DNA of 64,000 bases from positions 2,480,001-2,544,000 of the forward strand of contig NZ_AP022568.1 of assembly GCF_010727605.1 (NCBI RefSeq), read 5' to 3'. Below, one piece after another: positions 45,261 to 53,246 of this stretch (position 1 is the stretch's first letter; the number at the start of each line of letters is the position of its first letter). The notes under the pieces were generated by a model that did no database searches, was not told the origin of the DNA, and saw only the letters and a program-made list of their open reading frames with translations. A program made the position numbers and the translations under genes. This DNA comes from Mycobacterium simiae. Its GTDB lineage: Bacteria; Actinomycetota; Actinomycetes; Mycobacteriales; Mycobacteriaceae.

Positions 45261-46142
45261 TCAGTTCTGCCGGCCCGCCAGCTCGGTGACGAACCGGTCG
45301 ATGAAGCCGTCCACCGCTGCGCCGCCGGCGGGCCGGATCACGAACTTCGTCAATCCCGCCTCCAGGTAACCGTCGAGCTGCCGGTGCAGCCGATCCCAAT
45401 CCGCGGCGATCAGCTCCGCGGGATCGACGTCGGGGCGACGTCGCCGGGCCGCGGCGACCAGCTCCGCAGACAACTCGCCCTCGGCAACGGCCAGCGAGAT
45501 GCCGAAGTGATCGGGCTCGATCTGTCGGCCGGATTGCTCGGCGGCTTGCTCGATCGCCCGACGCCCGGCGCGGGCCTCGGCCGGGGTGAGGAAGCTACCC
45601 AACCAGCCATCCGCCAACGCGCCGATGCGTCGAAATGCCGCTGGCGCGGAGCCACCCAGCCAAATATCCAGTGGGGGTGCGGGTTTGGGTGTAATTACCG
45701 CACCGCTGACGCTGAAGTAGCGGCCATGGTAGGTGGCGACATCTTCGACCAGCGCCGCACGCAACACGCGCAGCGATTCGTCGAACACCGCCGCGCGCTC
45801 TCCGTCGGGAACCGGGAAGATCTCCCGCTCGGCGGGTATCGCCGAACGCAGTCCGAAGACCGGTAGCACCCGTTTGGGCGCGACGGCCGCCAACGACGCC
45901 AGCTGTTTGGCCACCAACACCGGATGACGACCCGGCAGCACTGCCACGGAAGTGCCCACCTTCAAGCGGGTCGTCCGGGCGAGGGCGTAGGCCATGCCGA
46001 CAATGGGGTCGACCGTGGGGGCGTAGATGAGCTCGGAGAACCAGAGGGAGTCCACGCCGTTGGCCTCCAGATGATCGACAATGGCTGACAGTTGGTCGGG
46101 CGCGCTGTCCGCCCCCAGGCTCACCCCGAAGCGAATCTTCAC
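45261..46142 (-). CDS. LLM-class (probably F420-dependent) oxidoreductase
   Basis: 293 aa from GTG 46142, with GGAGG 5 nt upstream; the in-frame ATG at 46199 is inside a tandem repeat and is rejected. Fold landmarks: LEANGVDSLWFSELIY, TTRLKVGTSVAVLPGRHP, AKQLASLAAVAPKRVLPVFG and PPLDIWLGGSAPAAFRRIG. This resembles F420-dependent LLM proteins of mycobacteria. It is last in a leftward TetR - NTF2-like - LLM operon. Confidence 0.87.
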   Translation of the reverse strand: MKIRFGVSLGADSAPDQLSAIVDHLEANGVDSLWFSELIYAPTVDPIVGMAYALARTTRLKVGTSVAVLPGRHPVLVAKQLASLAAVAPKRVLPVFGLRSAIPAEREIFPVPDGERAAVFDESLRVLRAALVEDVATYHGRYFSVSGAVITPKPAPPLDIWLGGSAPAAFRRIGALADGWLGSFLTPAEARAGRRAIEQAAEQSGRQIEPDHFGISLAVAEGELSAELVAAARRRRPDVDPAELIAADWDRLHRQLDGYLEAGLTKFVIRPAGGAAVDGFIDRFVTELAGRQN

Positions 46143-46163
46143 CAGCGCCTCCGTCCGTGTCTG

Positions 46164-46196
46164 GTCGACATACCGTCGACATACCGTCGACATACC
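46164..46196. repeat. three exact 11-bp tandem repeats upstream of an LLM gene
   Basis: GTCGACATACC occurs at 46164-46174, 46175-46185 and 46186-46196. Each unit contains the palindrome GTCGAC and 11 bp is one helical turn, so the sites would face the same side of the DNA. The array lies 22 nt upstream of the LLM GTG. Confidence 0.9.
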
Positions 46197-46243
46197 CAAG
46201 CCAACACGCCGCGGGCGCCGTTTGTGCCGGTGTCGCTGGTTGC

Positions 46244-46660
46244 TTACTTCGGAGCGAACTTCTCGGCCAGCTGCACCGCCTCGGCCTGGATGCGCTCGAA
46301 TTGCGCGCTCATCGCTTCGGACAGCACCGTCGCCCCCGAGAGCGGACGCACCATGACCATGAAGTCGTCGATCAGGCCGTTCTCGTCGACGTGCAGGAAA
46401 TCGCAGCCGTTGATTTTCTTGCCCGACACCACGGTCTCGAAGACCAGGGCGTGGTCGCGGCCGTCGGCGCCGGCGATCTCCCGGACGTAGCGGAAGTCCT
46501 CGAAGATCCGCAGCACGCCGCGCAGAATCGCCGCAGTGATCGGCTTGCCGACGTACGGCTTGAACGCCACCGGGCTGGTGAACACCACGTTGTCGGCCAG
46601 CAGTGCCTGAATGGCTACCTCATCGCGGTCCTCGACCGCTTTGCGGAACGGATGCATCAC
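46244..46660 (-). CDS. NTF2/SnoaL-like protein
   Basis: 138 aa. FRKAVEDRDEVAIQALLADN, then FKPYVGKPITAAILRGVL and GCDFLHVDENGLIDDFMVMV form the cone-shaped NTF2-like fold seen in small polyketide cyclases, isomerases and ligand-binding proteins. Start GTG 46660 or ATG 46657. It begins 1 nt after the TetR stop, so it is co-transcribed with it. Probably acts on, or binds, a metabolite handled by the neighbouring oxidoreductases. Confidence 0.8.
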   Translation of the reverse strand: MMHPFRKAVEDRDEVAIQALLADNVVFTSPVAFKPYVGKPITAAILRGVLRIFEDFRYVREIAGADGRDHALVFETVVSGKKINGCDFLHVDENGLIDDFMVMVRPLSGATVLSEAMSAQFERIQAEAVQLAEKFAPK

Positions 46661-46661
46661 A

Positions 46662-47219
46662 TCATGGTGCCGGATCGGTGAGGTAATGCACGAACACCGG
46701 TCGCAGCCACTCGACGAGCCGGGCGTCGTCCATGTCGACCAGGGGCGGCAGGCCCAGGATGTAGCGGGCCGTCGCCAGGCCCAGGATCTGCGATCCGACC
46801 AGGGCGGCCCGCTCAGGAGCCCGGTCCGGGACTACGGCGGCCAGCGCCGGAGCCACCTGGTCGACGAACACCGCGAGCAACGCGTCGGCGGCCGTGCGGT
46901 TGGTTGCCGCCGCCCGCAACATCGGCAGCATCGGGCCGTGCGGTCCCCAGACAGCGATGAACATCGGCAACACCAGCTCGGCCACCCGGTCGGGGGCCAC
47001 GCCGGACAGCTCGGGAAACGTGACGTCGAAGCGCGAGGCCGCCGCGAAGAGCTCCGCCTTGCTGCCGAAGTAGTGCATGACCAGCGCCGGGTCCACGCCG
47101 GCCGCCGCGGCCACTGAACGAATGGTGGTGCGTTCGAAGCCGTGGCTGCCGAATTGTGTCCGCGCGGTACGCAAAATCGTCGACCGGGTGGCCTCTCCAT
47201 CGCGTGCCTTGGGCGGCAT
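46662..47219 (-). CDS. TetR-family regulator of a divergent oxidoreductase locus
   Basis: 185 aa from ATG 47219. The DNA-binding domain is TRSTILRTARTQFGSHGFER then TTIRSVAAAAGVDPALVMHY with FGSKAELF. ATG 47219 is favoured over an earlier in-frame ATG (47249), because TACACT (47231-47226) ends 6 nt before it, giving a leaderless start, and because the operator would otherwise be coded. Two matching operators lie in the intergenic region and overlap both promoters, so it should repress itself, the NTF2-like and LLM genes, and the divergent pair. Ligand unknown. Confidence 0.92.
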   Translation of the reverse strand: MPPKARDGEATRSTILRTARTQFGSHGFERTTIRSVAAAAGVDPALVMHYFGSKAELFAAASRFDVTFPELSGVAPDRVAELVLPMFIAVWGPHGPMLPMLRAAATNRTAADALLAVFVDQVAPALAAVVPDRAPERAALVGSQILGLATARYILGLPPLVDMDDARLVEWLRPVFVHYLTDPAP

Positions 47220-47225
47220 GCCCGC

Positions 47226-47231
47226 AGTGTA
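47226..47231 (-). promoter_or_regulatory. -10 box for leaderless TetR transcript
   Basis: TACACT on the minus strand ends 6 nt before ATG 47219. The first operator (47233-47246) sits in its -35/-10 spacer. Confidence 0.55.
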
Positions 47232-47232
47232 T

Positions 47233-47246
47233 TCAACAACTGTTGA
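47233..47246. promoter_or_regulatory. TetR operator 1
   Basis: TCAACA-AC-TGTTGA, 6-bp arms with the same core as operator 2 centred 45 bp away. It overlaps the -35 of the rightward promoter and the spacer of the tetR promoter. Confidence 0.7.
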
Positions 47247-47271
47247 CACCTCCTCCGCGGGGGTCTACCGT
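47243..47271 (+). promoter_or_regulatory. strong sigma-A-type promoter for the hypothetical/FAD monooxygenase operon
   Basis: TTGACA (47243-47248), a 17-bp spacer and TACCGT (47266-47271). Predicted transcription start about 47278. Flanked and overlapped by the two TetR operators, as expected of a repressed promoter. Confidence 0.7.
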
Positions 47272-47273
47272 TT

Positions 47274-47295
47274 GAGTTCAACAACTGTTGAACTC
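47274..47295. promoter_or_regulatory. TetR operator 2
   Basis: GAGTTCAACA-AC-TGTTGAACTC: perfect 10-bp arms around a 2-nt centre, covering the predicted rightward transcription start. Same core as operator 1. Confidence 0.8.
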
Positions 47296-47314
47296 TGTAT
47301 GAGGGGGTGCGGCC

Positions 47315-47722
47315 ATGGCCGTCACAGCCATCCAAATCGGACTCGACCCCGAGGTGATCGACTACTCCTCGCCGGATTTTGCTCAATTCGCCGGCCTGTC
47401 AAAGGACAAGCTGCGCGCCGCCAACAACGACAACGTCGCCGCGTTGCGCGCCGCCGGGTATGAGGTGGACAACTGCCTGATCGAGTTCGGCGAGGCGGGG
47501 GCCGGCAAGGCGCGGCAGTGGCTGCGGGCCAAGCGATACGACGCGGTGCTCATCGGGGCCGGTGTGCGACTGGTTGCCAGCAACACACTGTTGTTCGAAT
47601 CGATCGTCAACGCCGCTCACCTCACCCAACCGGGGTGTCGTTTCGTCTTCAACCGCGCGGCCGTCGCGACCCCCGACGACATCCGTCGCTGGTATCCGCA
47701 CCCCCAGGCGGTGGCACGATGA
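47315..47722 (+). CDS. hypothetical protein paired with an FAD monooxygenase
   Basis: 135 aa from ATG 47315 with GAGGGGG 7 nt upstream. It starts AVTAIQIGLDPEVIDYSS; a central KRYDAVLIGAGVRL stretch looks like a Rossmann-type strand-loop, and the C-terminus is CRFVFNRAAVATPDDIRRWY. No family recognised. Its stop overlaps the monooxygenase ATG in ATGA, so the two proteins are made together under TetR control. It may be a partner or a separate small enzyme of the same pathway. Confidence 0.75.
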   Translation: MAVTAIQIGLDPEVIDYSSPDFAQFAGLSKDKLRAANNDNVAALRAAGYEVDNCLIEFGEAGAGKARQWLRAKRYDAVLIGAGVRLVASNTLLFESIVNAAHLTQPGCRFVFNRAAVATPDDIRRWYPHPQAVAR

Positions 47723-49206
47723 CCACTGCGCACGTCGACGTTGTGATCGTCGGCGCGGGACCGACGGGGCTGATCGCCGCCGGCGACCTTGCCCGCGCGG
47801 GCCGTTCGGTCACCGTGCTGGAGCGCCGCCCCACGATCAACCCGTCCAGCCGCGCATTCGCGACCATGGCTCGCACGCTCGAGGTGCTCGATGCTCGTGG
47901 GCTGGCCGACGATCTGCTGGCCCGGTCGCACCGGGCCCCGGGTGTCACACTTTTCGGCGGTGCCCGCATTGATCTCACGCATCTGGACTCGCCCTATCAA
48001 TTCGTGATGATCACCCCGCAGACCAACATCGACCGGGCGCTGGCCGAGTACGCCGCCGTGCAGGGCGCCGACCTGCGGCGCGGTGTCGAAGTCGTCGACG
48101 TGGCTGCCGATCCCGATGGGGTCACCGTGACCGCACAGTCGCACGGCGATGGTAGCGTCGATGAAACGTGTTGGCGCGCACGCTATCTCATCGCTGCCGA
48201 TGGGGCACACAGCACGGTGCGCAAGCTGGTGGGCGCGGATTTTCCTGGACGGACGATTCTGTCGTCGATCGTTCTCGCCGACGTGAAGCTGGCGCACGGC
48301 CCGACCGGGCGCGGCCTGACGGTGAGCAGCACGCAAAAAGTGTTCGCGTTCCTGGCACCCTACGACGCCCGCGACGCCGACGGAGCGTGGTATCGCACGA
48401 TGGTGTGGGACCGTGACAATCAGCTGCCCGACAGCGCGCCCGCGGGATACGCAGAAATTGCCGGCGTCCTGGCGCGGTCGATGGGCGCCGACCCCGGTCT
48501 GCTGGAGGTGGGCTGGAGATCCCGATTCCATTGCGACGAGCGTCAAGTCGAACAGTATCGCCATGGCCGGGTCTTTCTGGCCGGTGATGCCGCACATGTG
48601 CACTCGCCAATGGGCGGGCAGGGTATGAACACCGGCATTCAGGATGCGGCGAACCTCGCCTGGAAGATCGACGCCGTGCTCGGCGGCGCCGATGACGCCG
48701 TGCTGGACACCTACCATGACGAACGCCATCCAATCGCGCGACGGGTGCTGCTGCAATCCGGTCTGATGGCCCGCGGCATCACGTTGTACCCGCGGATCGC
48801 CCGCGGTATGCGAAACCTATTGGCACCACGCCTACTTCGGATTCCGCAGGTGCGTGACGCGGTCGCCGGCAGCTTCGCCGGGACAACCCTGCGCTATCCG
48901 CACCGCAGTGGCGAGGCGTCTCTGGTGGGCACCCGGGCATCACGGATCCCGTTGCGGCAGGGGCGAATAGCTGAGTTGCAACGAACAGCCGGCTTTGTGT
49001 TGATTCGCGAAAACGGCGCGCCCGTCGTCGACGCGGGTCGGCTACCCCAGGCCGAGCGGGCCGACACCGGCCCGGCACTGCTGGTGCGCCCGGATGGCTA
49101 CATCGCCTGGGCGGGCGATTCCGCCGACCGCTTCGCATGGGCCGCGACGCTGGCCCGGTGGACCGGCCAGTCCGGCGCCGAACGCCTCAGCTGCCAGACG
49201 CGCTGA
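47719..49206 (+). CDS. FAD-dependent aromatic-ring hydroxylase-like monooxygenase
   Basis: 495 aa. FAD site VVIVGAGPTGLIAAGDLARAG, then RSVTVLERR; DG motif YLIAADGAHSTVRKLVG; GD motif GRVFLAGDAAHVHSPMGGQG followed by MNTGIQDAANLAWK. This is the PHBH/PheA class, which includes phenol hydroxylases and rifamycin monooxygenases. It should use NAD(P)H and O2 to hydroxylate an aromatic or polyketide substrate. It is controlled by the TetR at 46662-47219; its 3' end overlaps the convergent reductase gene by 20 nt. Confidence 0.9.
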   Translation: MTTAHVDVVIVGAGPTGLIAAGDLARAGRSVTVLERRPTINPSSRAFATMARTLEVLDARGLADDLLARSHRAPGVTLFGGARIDLTHLDSPYQFVMITPQTNIDRALAEYAAVQGADLRRGVEVVDVAADPDGVTVTAQSHGDGSVDETCWRARYLIAADGAHSTVRKLVGADFPGRTILSSIVLADVKLAHGPTGRGLTVSSTQKVFAFLAPYDARDADGAWYRTMVWDRDNQLPDSAPAGYAEIAGVLARSMGADPGLLEVGWRSRFHCDERQVEQYRHGRVFLAGDAAHVHSPMGGQGMNTGIQDAANLAWKIDAVLGGADDAVLDTYHDERHPIARRVLLQSGLMARGITLYPRIARGMRNLLAPRLLRIPQVRDAVAGSFAGTTLRYPHRSGEASLVGTRASRIPLRQGRIAELQRTAGFVLIRENGAPVVDAGRLPQAERADTGPALLVRPDGYIAWAGDSADRFAWAATLARWTGQSGAERLSCQTR

Positions 49207-50242
49207 CCTCGGTGACGCCCAGCAAATCCGCCAGCTCGGCGGCCGTATAACGCCCGGGCCCCCGACCGTCGCGCACCGTTGCACGCGCCGCACGCGCCAG
49301 CGCGGCGTTGACCGGTGCCGCCACGCCGTGCCGGTGGGCGATGTGCACGATTTCGCCGTTGAGAAAGTCGGTTTCGACGTTGCCGGTTTGCCGGCTCAGC
49401 GACTGCCAGGTGGAATTGCTGGGGCCGGTATCCGATCCCGGCACCGGACGGATCGCGGGCCCATCGGCCCGCGCCGCCGTCGAGATCTCGAACGAGGTGA
49501 ACTCGATCCCCGCTTGCCGCAATACCTCTTCGCCTTCCCGCCGCACCGCGGCCACGATGTTGCCGGTCTCGTCGGCGGTCAGCGCACCTACGGCGTTGCC
49601 GAGGTTGCTCAGCAACTTGTTGTACTTCCACGGGGCGACATCGTCGGGGGTTCGCACCCGCACGCCCGCCGGGCCCCACGTCCGGGCCAGCGTTGCCAAC
49701 AGCTCGCTGTCGTCGGGCGTGTGCAGCGCTGCGGGCCAGCGCCCGATGTGAAACTGGCCGACCACGGGCCACGACCGCACAATCACCTGACCCGGCTCGA
49801 GGTGTACGGCCGGCAGCCATACGCAGATGCCATACACCCGCCGGAAATATCGCAGCGCGTTGTCCTCTGCAGCAACGCCATTGGTGGCCGTCATCGCCGG
49901 TAACCGTTCGCCCGCGGTCCCGATGACACCGGCGGGGCCATGGACCGGTCGGTCCACCCAGTCCTGCAGCGCCGCATCGAGTTGCTGGGTCTTGGTCGCG
50001 AACACCAGCACGTCGCGCTCGCCCAACCGGACATCCTCGGGCCGAGCTGCGGCGGTGACAGCGGTGCGGAAGGTGCCGTCGGGCGTCTTCAAGGTGATGC
50101 CGTTGCTCGCCAGCTCCTCGGCATGGCGGCCGCGAGCCACCAGCACAGCCGGGATACCGGCCCGGGTCAGCGCCCCGCCGACGGTGCCGCCGATCGCGCC
50201 GGCACCGATGATCACGTAGCGGCGTTCGTCTCGTGCAGACAA
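49187..50242 (-). CDS. ketopantoate reductase (PanE/ApbA)-like dehydrogenase
   Basis: 351 aa from TTG 50242, with AGGGGG upstream; an internal GTG just before the Rossmann site is an alternative. NAD(P) site YVIIGAGAIGGTVGGALTRAG, then APWKYNKLLSNLGNAVGAL contains the catalytic Lys/Asn region, and TWQSLSRQTGNVETDFLNGE is the substrate segment of 2-dehydropantoate reductases. It may act on ketopantoate or another 2-keto acid. A 13-bp tandem repeat lies about 50 nt upstream. Confidence 0.85.
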   Translation of the reverse strand: MSARDERRYVIIGAGAIGGTVGGALTRAGIPAVLVARGRHAEELASNGITLKTPDGTFRTAVTAAARPEDVRLGERDVLVFATKTQQLDAALQDWVDRPVHGPAGVIGTAGERLPAMTATNGVAAEDNALRYFRRVYGICVWLPAVHLEPGQVIVRSWPVVGQFHIGRWPAALHTPDDSELLATLARTWGPAGVRVRTPDDVAPWKYNKLLSNLGNAVGALTADETGNIVAAVRREGEEVLRQAGIEFTSFEISTAARADGPAIRPVPGSDTGPSNSTWQSLSRQTGNVETDFLNGEIVHIAHRHGVAAPVNAALARAARATVRDGRGPGRYTAAELADLLGVTEVSASGS

Positions 50243-50293
50243 TTGGTCAGCCCCCTGTCAGCTCGGCTCACGATCTCCCCTGCGCGAGACTAC

Positions 50294-50345
50294 GACCGCT
50301 GTGAGGGACCGCTGTGAGAGACCGCTATGAGGGACCGCTATGAGG
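50294..50345. repeat. four 13-bp tandem repeats between divergent genes
   Basis: Units GACCGCTRTGAGR at 50294-50306, 50307-50319, 50320-50332 and 50333-50345; the last two are identical and a partial fifth (CCGCTGTGG) follows. Non-coding, in the 261-bp gap between the reductase and a TetR gene. Could be a regulator-binding array or simple slippage. Confidence 0.9.
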
Positions 50346-50469
50346 CCGCTGTGGTGCCCGCACGCGCCGGCCGGGCAGCACGAGGAAGCGGGCCTCGTTT
50401 CCGAAGTTGCTGGCACCCCGCGACCAGCAACCCGTGACAAAGACCCGCTTTCGCTCATTCCTTCGGGTA

Positions 50470-50487
50470 CGTAGTCGATCGACTACG
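50470..50487. promoter_or_regulatory. perfect 18-bp operator palindrome upstream of TetR
   Basis: CGTAGTCGATCGACTACG is fully symmetric. A second inverted repeat GTGTAG-N8-CTACAC at 50494-50513 spans the start codon and shares the GTAGT/ACTAC half-sites. Both fit autoregulation by the adjacent TetR. Confidence 0.75.
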
Positions 50488-50491
50488 GTGG

Positions 50492-50497
50492 TAGTGT
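50492..50497 (+). promoter_or_regulatory. -10 box for leaderless TetR transcript
   Basis: TAGTGT ends 6 nt before ATG 50504, with no Shine-Dalgarno; it lies between and partly within the two inverted repeats. Confidence 0.55.
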
Positions 50498-50503
50498 AGA
50501 CAT

Positions 50504-51079
50504 ATGACTACACGCAGCGCAAGCCTCGCCGGGACGCGAGACACCGTTCCAACCGGCCGCGACGAGGTGATCGCCGCCATCCTGGACAGCGCCGCGGACA
50601 TGTTCGCCGAACGCGGGCCGGCGGCCGCCTCTATTCGCGACATCGCGGCCCGGGCTCACGTCAACCACGGCCTGGTCTTTCGCCACTTCGGCACCAAGGA
50701 GCAACTCGTGGCCGCGGTGCTCGATCACGTGGCCGCCAGCACAACCGCCCTGGCTGACGGGGCGGCGGCGCCCGCCGAGATCGACGCGGCCACCACACGC
50801 CAGTTACGCGTGATCGCGCGGGCGCTACTCGATGGCTACCCGGTCGGGCAACTGCAGTCCAGCTTCCCCGCCGCGGCGAGGTTGCTCGACGGCCTCCGGC
50901 CCCAGCATGACAACGAGGAGAGCGCCCGGTTGGCGGCGGCAAACGCGATCGCATTGCTGCTGGGTTGGCAGCTCTTTGAGCCGTTCGTCCGCTCGGCGAC
51001 CGGACTGAACGATTTGCCTCGAGAGAAACTGCGGGAGACCATTTTTGCCGCGATGGGCCGGCTCTCGCAGCCGCATTGA
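50504..51079 (+). CDS. TetR-family transcriptional regulator
   Basis: 191 aa. The helix-turn-helix domain is VIAAILDSAADMFAERGPAA then SIRDIAARAHVNHGLVFRHF and GTKEQLVAAVLDH. The start is set by the leaderless -10 box. Effector domain has PREKLRETIF near the end but no recognised ligand site. The P450 gene starts about 100 nt downstream with its own short leader ORF and is a likely target. Confidence 0.92.
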   Translation: MTTRSASLAGTRDTVPTGRDEVIAAILDSAADMFAERGPAAASIRDIAARAHVNHGLVFRHFGTKEQLVAAVLDHVAASTTALADGAAAPAEIDAATTRQLRVIARALLDGYPVGQLQSSFPAAARLLDGLRPQHDNEESARLAAANAIALLLGWQLFEPFVRSATGLNDLPREKLRETIFAAMGRLSQPH

Positions 51080-51155
51080 GCGTCACCGCTTCGACATTCG
51101 GAAGTGGCCGATGCTCGGTAGTGTGGGTGAGCGTCTAAGCCCCGAGGAGGCGCTG

Positions 51156-51182
51156 ATGTCCCACACCGGTTGGGCGAGCTGA
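51156..51182 (+). CDS. 8-aa upstream ORF coupled to the P450 gene
   Basis: ATG 51156 has GAGGAGG 5 nt upstream and encodes MSHTGWAS-stop. The TGA at 51180-51182 is followed after one base by the P450 ATG at 51184, which itself has no Shine-Dalgarno. Ribosomes ending here could re-start on the P450. Very short, so coding is inferred from the ribosome site and spacing. Confidence 0.45.
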   Translation: MSHTGWAS

Positions 51183-51183
51183 T

Positions 51184-52515
51184 ATGAATCCCGCGACACC
51201 CGCCGTGGCCGATCGGCTGGCGCAGCTCCCGCTCCCGCCCGGCCCGCGGCTGCCCGGGGTCTTGCAGACGGCGCTGTTCTCCCATCGGGACCGCGTCACC
51301 CCCTGGTTGCGCAAGCACTACGGCGACGTCATCGCCGTCTCGGTGCTGGGCCGCCCGTCGGTCCTGCTGTGCAGTCCCGAGCTCAACCGCGCCGTGCTGG
51401 GTGGCGAGCCGACCACCTTCCACGCGGGCGAGGGAAGAATTCAAGGGATCCGCAACGTGATGGGCGAGCGCTCGGTGGTGACCACCGACGAAGCCGACCA
51501 CCAACGGCTGCGCAAACTGCTGGTACCGCCGTTCAACGGCGCCGCGCTACGCGGCTATCGAGACATGATGAACGAGCTCGCCACCAAAGAGGTCGGCCGC
51601 TGGCCGCTCGGCACCCCGTTCGCCGCACAACCGCGGATGAACGCGGTGACGCTGGAGATGATGTTGCGCGTGGTCCTGGGTCTGTGCGAGGGACCTCAGC
51701 TCGACGCCCTTCGAATCCCGTTCTCGCGACTCGTGTCGGCACCCATGGCGGTTTACGCGGGCGAAGTCGTGACGCCATTGCAACGGTTCGGGCCCTGGAA
51801 GCGCTTTCGCCAATTACTTACCGGCATCGACGAATTGCTCTACGCGGAGATCCACCGCCGCCGCCGCGCCACGGACACCGTCGAACGCAACGACGTGCTG
51901 TCCCGGCTGATCACGACCGAAGTCGACGAAGACCGGCTCTCCGATGCCGAGCTTCGCGACCAGATGGTCACCCTGCTGCTGGCCGGTCACGAAACCACCG
52001 CGATCACGTTGTCGTGGACCCTGCATGACCTGGCGCACGACCCGGCCTTGCAGGACAAGACCATTGCCGCGGTCGACGCCGGCGACGACAAGTACCTCGA
52101 GGCCGTCGTGAAGGAGTCGATGCGGTTACACCCCGTGTTCTATGCCGTGGCACGGCGACTCACTCATGATGTCGAACTGGGCGGCTATCGCGTGCCCGCC
52201 GGTTACACCGTGTTCGCCGGCATCCAACCCGTGCAAACCGACCCGGGGCAGCACTGCGAGCCGCACCTGTTCCGGCCCGAGCGGTTCCTCGACGGCTCTG
52301 CCACCGCCGCCAACTGGTTGCCATTCGGCGCGGGCGTACGCCGTTGTCTCGGAGGCGGATTCGCCATGATGGAAGCCACAGCGATCCTTCGTGAGGTGCT
52401 GCGTAACTACCGCTTGACGGCCGCCCGGGCCCGGCCTGAGAAGGCCCGCGCGCGTCACGTCGTGTACATCCCCGCCCACGGCGCCCGCATCATCGCTCGC
52501 CGTCGCGCCGGCTAA
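51184..52515 (+). CDS. cytochrome P450
   Basis: 443 aa. I-helix oxygen-binding AGHETT (267-272), K-helix E311-x-x-R314 (KESMRLHP) and heme loop FGAGVRRCLGG with the thiolate ligand C388 are intact. The N-terminus has the Pro-rich LPLPPGPRLPG hinge typical of class IV-like mycobacterial P450s such as the CYP135/CYP138 group (tentative). It needs ferredoxin and reductase from elsewhere. Probably translated by re-initiation from an 8-aa upstream ORF. Confidence 0.93.
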   Translation: MNPATPAVADRLAQLPLPPGPRLPGVLQTALFSHRDRVTPWLRKHYGDVIAVSVLGRPSVLLCSPELNRAVLGGEPTTFHAGEGRIQGIRNVMGERSVVTTDEADHQRLRKLLVPPFNGAALRGYRDMMNELATKEVGRWPLGTPFAAQPRMNAVTLEMMLRVVLGLCEGPQLDALRIPFSRLVSAPMAVYAGEVVTPLQRFGPWKRFRQLLTGIDELLYAEIHRRRRATDTVERNDVLSRLITTEVDEDRLSDAELRDQMVTLLLAGHETTAITLSWTLHDLAHDPALQDKTIAAVDAGDDKYLEAVVKESMRLHPVFYAVARRLTHDVELGGYRVPAGYTVFAGIQPVQTDPGQHCEPHLFRPERFLDGSATAANWLPFGAGVRRCLGGGFAMMEATAILREVLRNYRLTAARARPEKARARHVVYIPAHGARIIARRRAG

Positions 52516-52519
52516 TTCG

Positions 52520-53128
52520 TCAGAGCATCGACGAGATCATCGCCCCACCATCGTCGGCGGCCTGAGACGTCGCGTTGTCGTTCTGCCGGTAGTAGACGAA
52601 GGCCGTCTGCCGACTCGAGTTGTTCCACAGTTCGCTGAAGGTCCCGAGCACCGGTACCGGGCCCTGCGGGGCGGCTGCGGTCGCGGTGTAGTCGATGAAG
52701 GCTTCCTGCTGAAAGTTGTTGCCCTGCACTGCCTTCGTCTTGGGTGCGGTCAAGGTCTTCACGTTGGTCAGGCCCGCGCCCGGCGTCGCACTCAACTGGT
52801 CGATGTCGGCCTGCAAGGTGGCCACGGCATCCGGCGCGCTCGCGGGTTTGACCGCGATTTGCAGCTGCGCGCTGGAATCGGCGTTGGACAGCGCCACCCA
52901 GTTGGGACCCCGATCCGCGACAGTCCAGCCGGGCGCCGGGATGATCGCGACACCGGGCACGATGTCGACCGAGTCCTCCGACGCCAGCGCCACCGCCGGG
53001 CGGTGGGCGGTAAGGGTCATGAGCATTGCCGCCGCGACGACGCCGCCGCCGACGACGACGGCGAGCGTCCACAGCCGCCGCGCCAAGCCGCGGCCCTGGT
53101 ACTGCACTTTCGGTGACACGGTGGTCAT
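52520..53128 (-). CDS. exported or membrane-anchored hypothetical protein
   Basis: 202 aa from ATG 53128. One hydrophobic segment at about 19-43 (LWTLAVVVGGGVVAAAMLM) acts as signal anchor; the remaining residues (APGWTVADRGPNWVALSN, AFIDYTAT, FVYYRQND) form a beta-rich extracytoplasmic domain. It resembles conserved mycobacterial membrane proteins of unknown function. It converges with the P450 gene, 4 nt apart. Confidence 0.75.
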   Translation of the reverse strand: MTTVSPKVQYQGRGLARRLWTLAVVVGGGVVAAAMLMTLTAHRPAVALASEDSVDIVPGVAIIPAPGWTVADRGPNWVALSNADSSAQLQIAVKPASAPDAVATLQADIDQLSATPGAGLTNVKTLTAPKTKAVQGNNFQQEAFIDYTATAAAPQGPVPVLGTFSELWNNSSRQTAFVYYRQNDNATSQAADDGGAMISSML

Positions 53129-53246
53129 GGCCTAGCTCCTGTTGCGTCGATCTGTTTGCCCATCGCCTAACAGAGTCGTCCTACCTGCGGGCTTTGTCCA
53201 AGATTAGGTTGCGATGGACCGATAAGCTTCGCTTATCGCGACGTCC

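Noticed and set aside
50294..50345. CRISPR array
   Set aside because: Units are 13 bp, directly adjacent with no spacers, and there are no cas genes.
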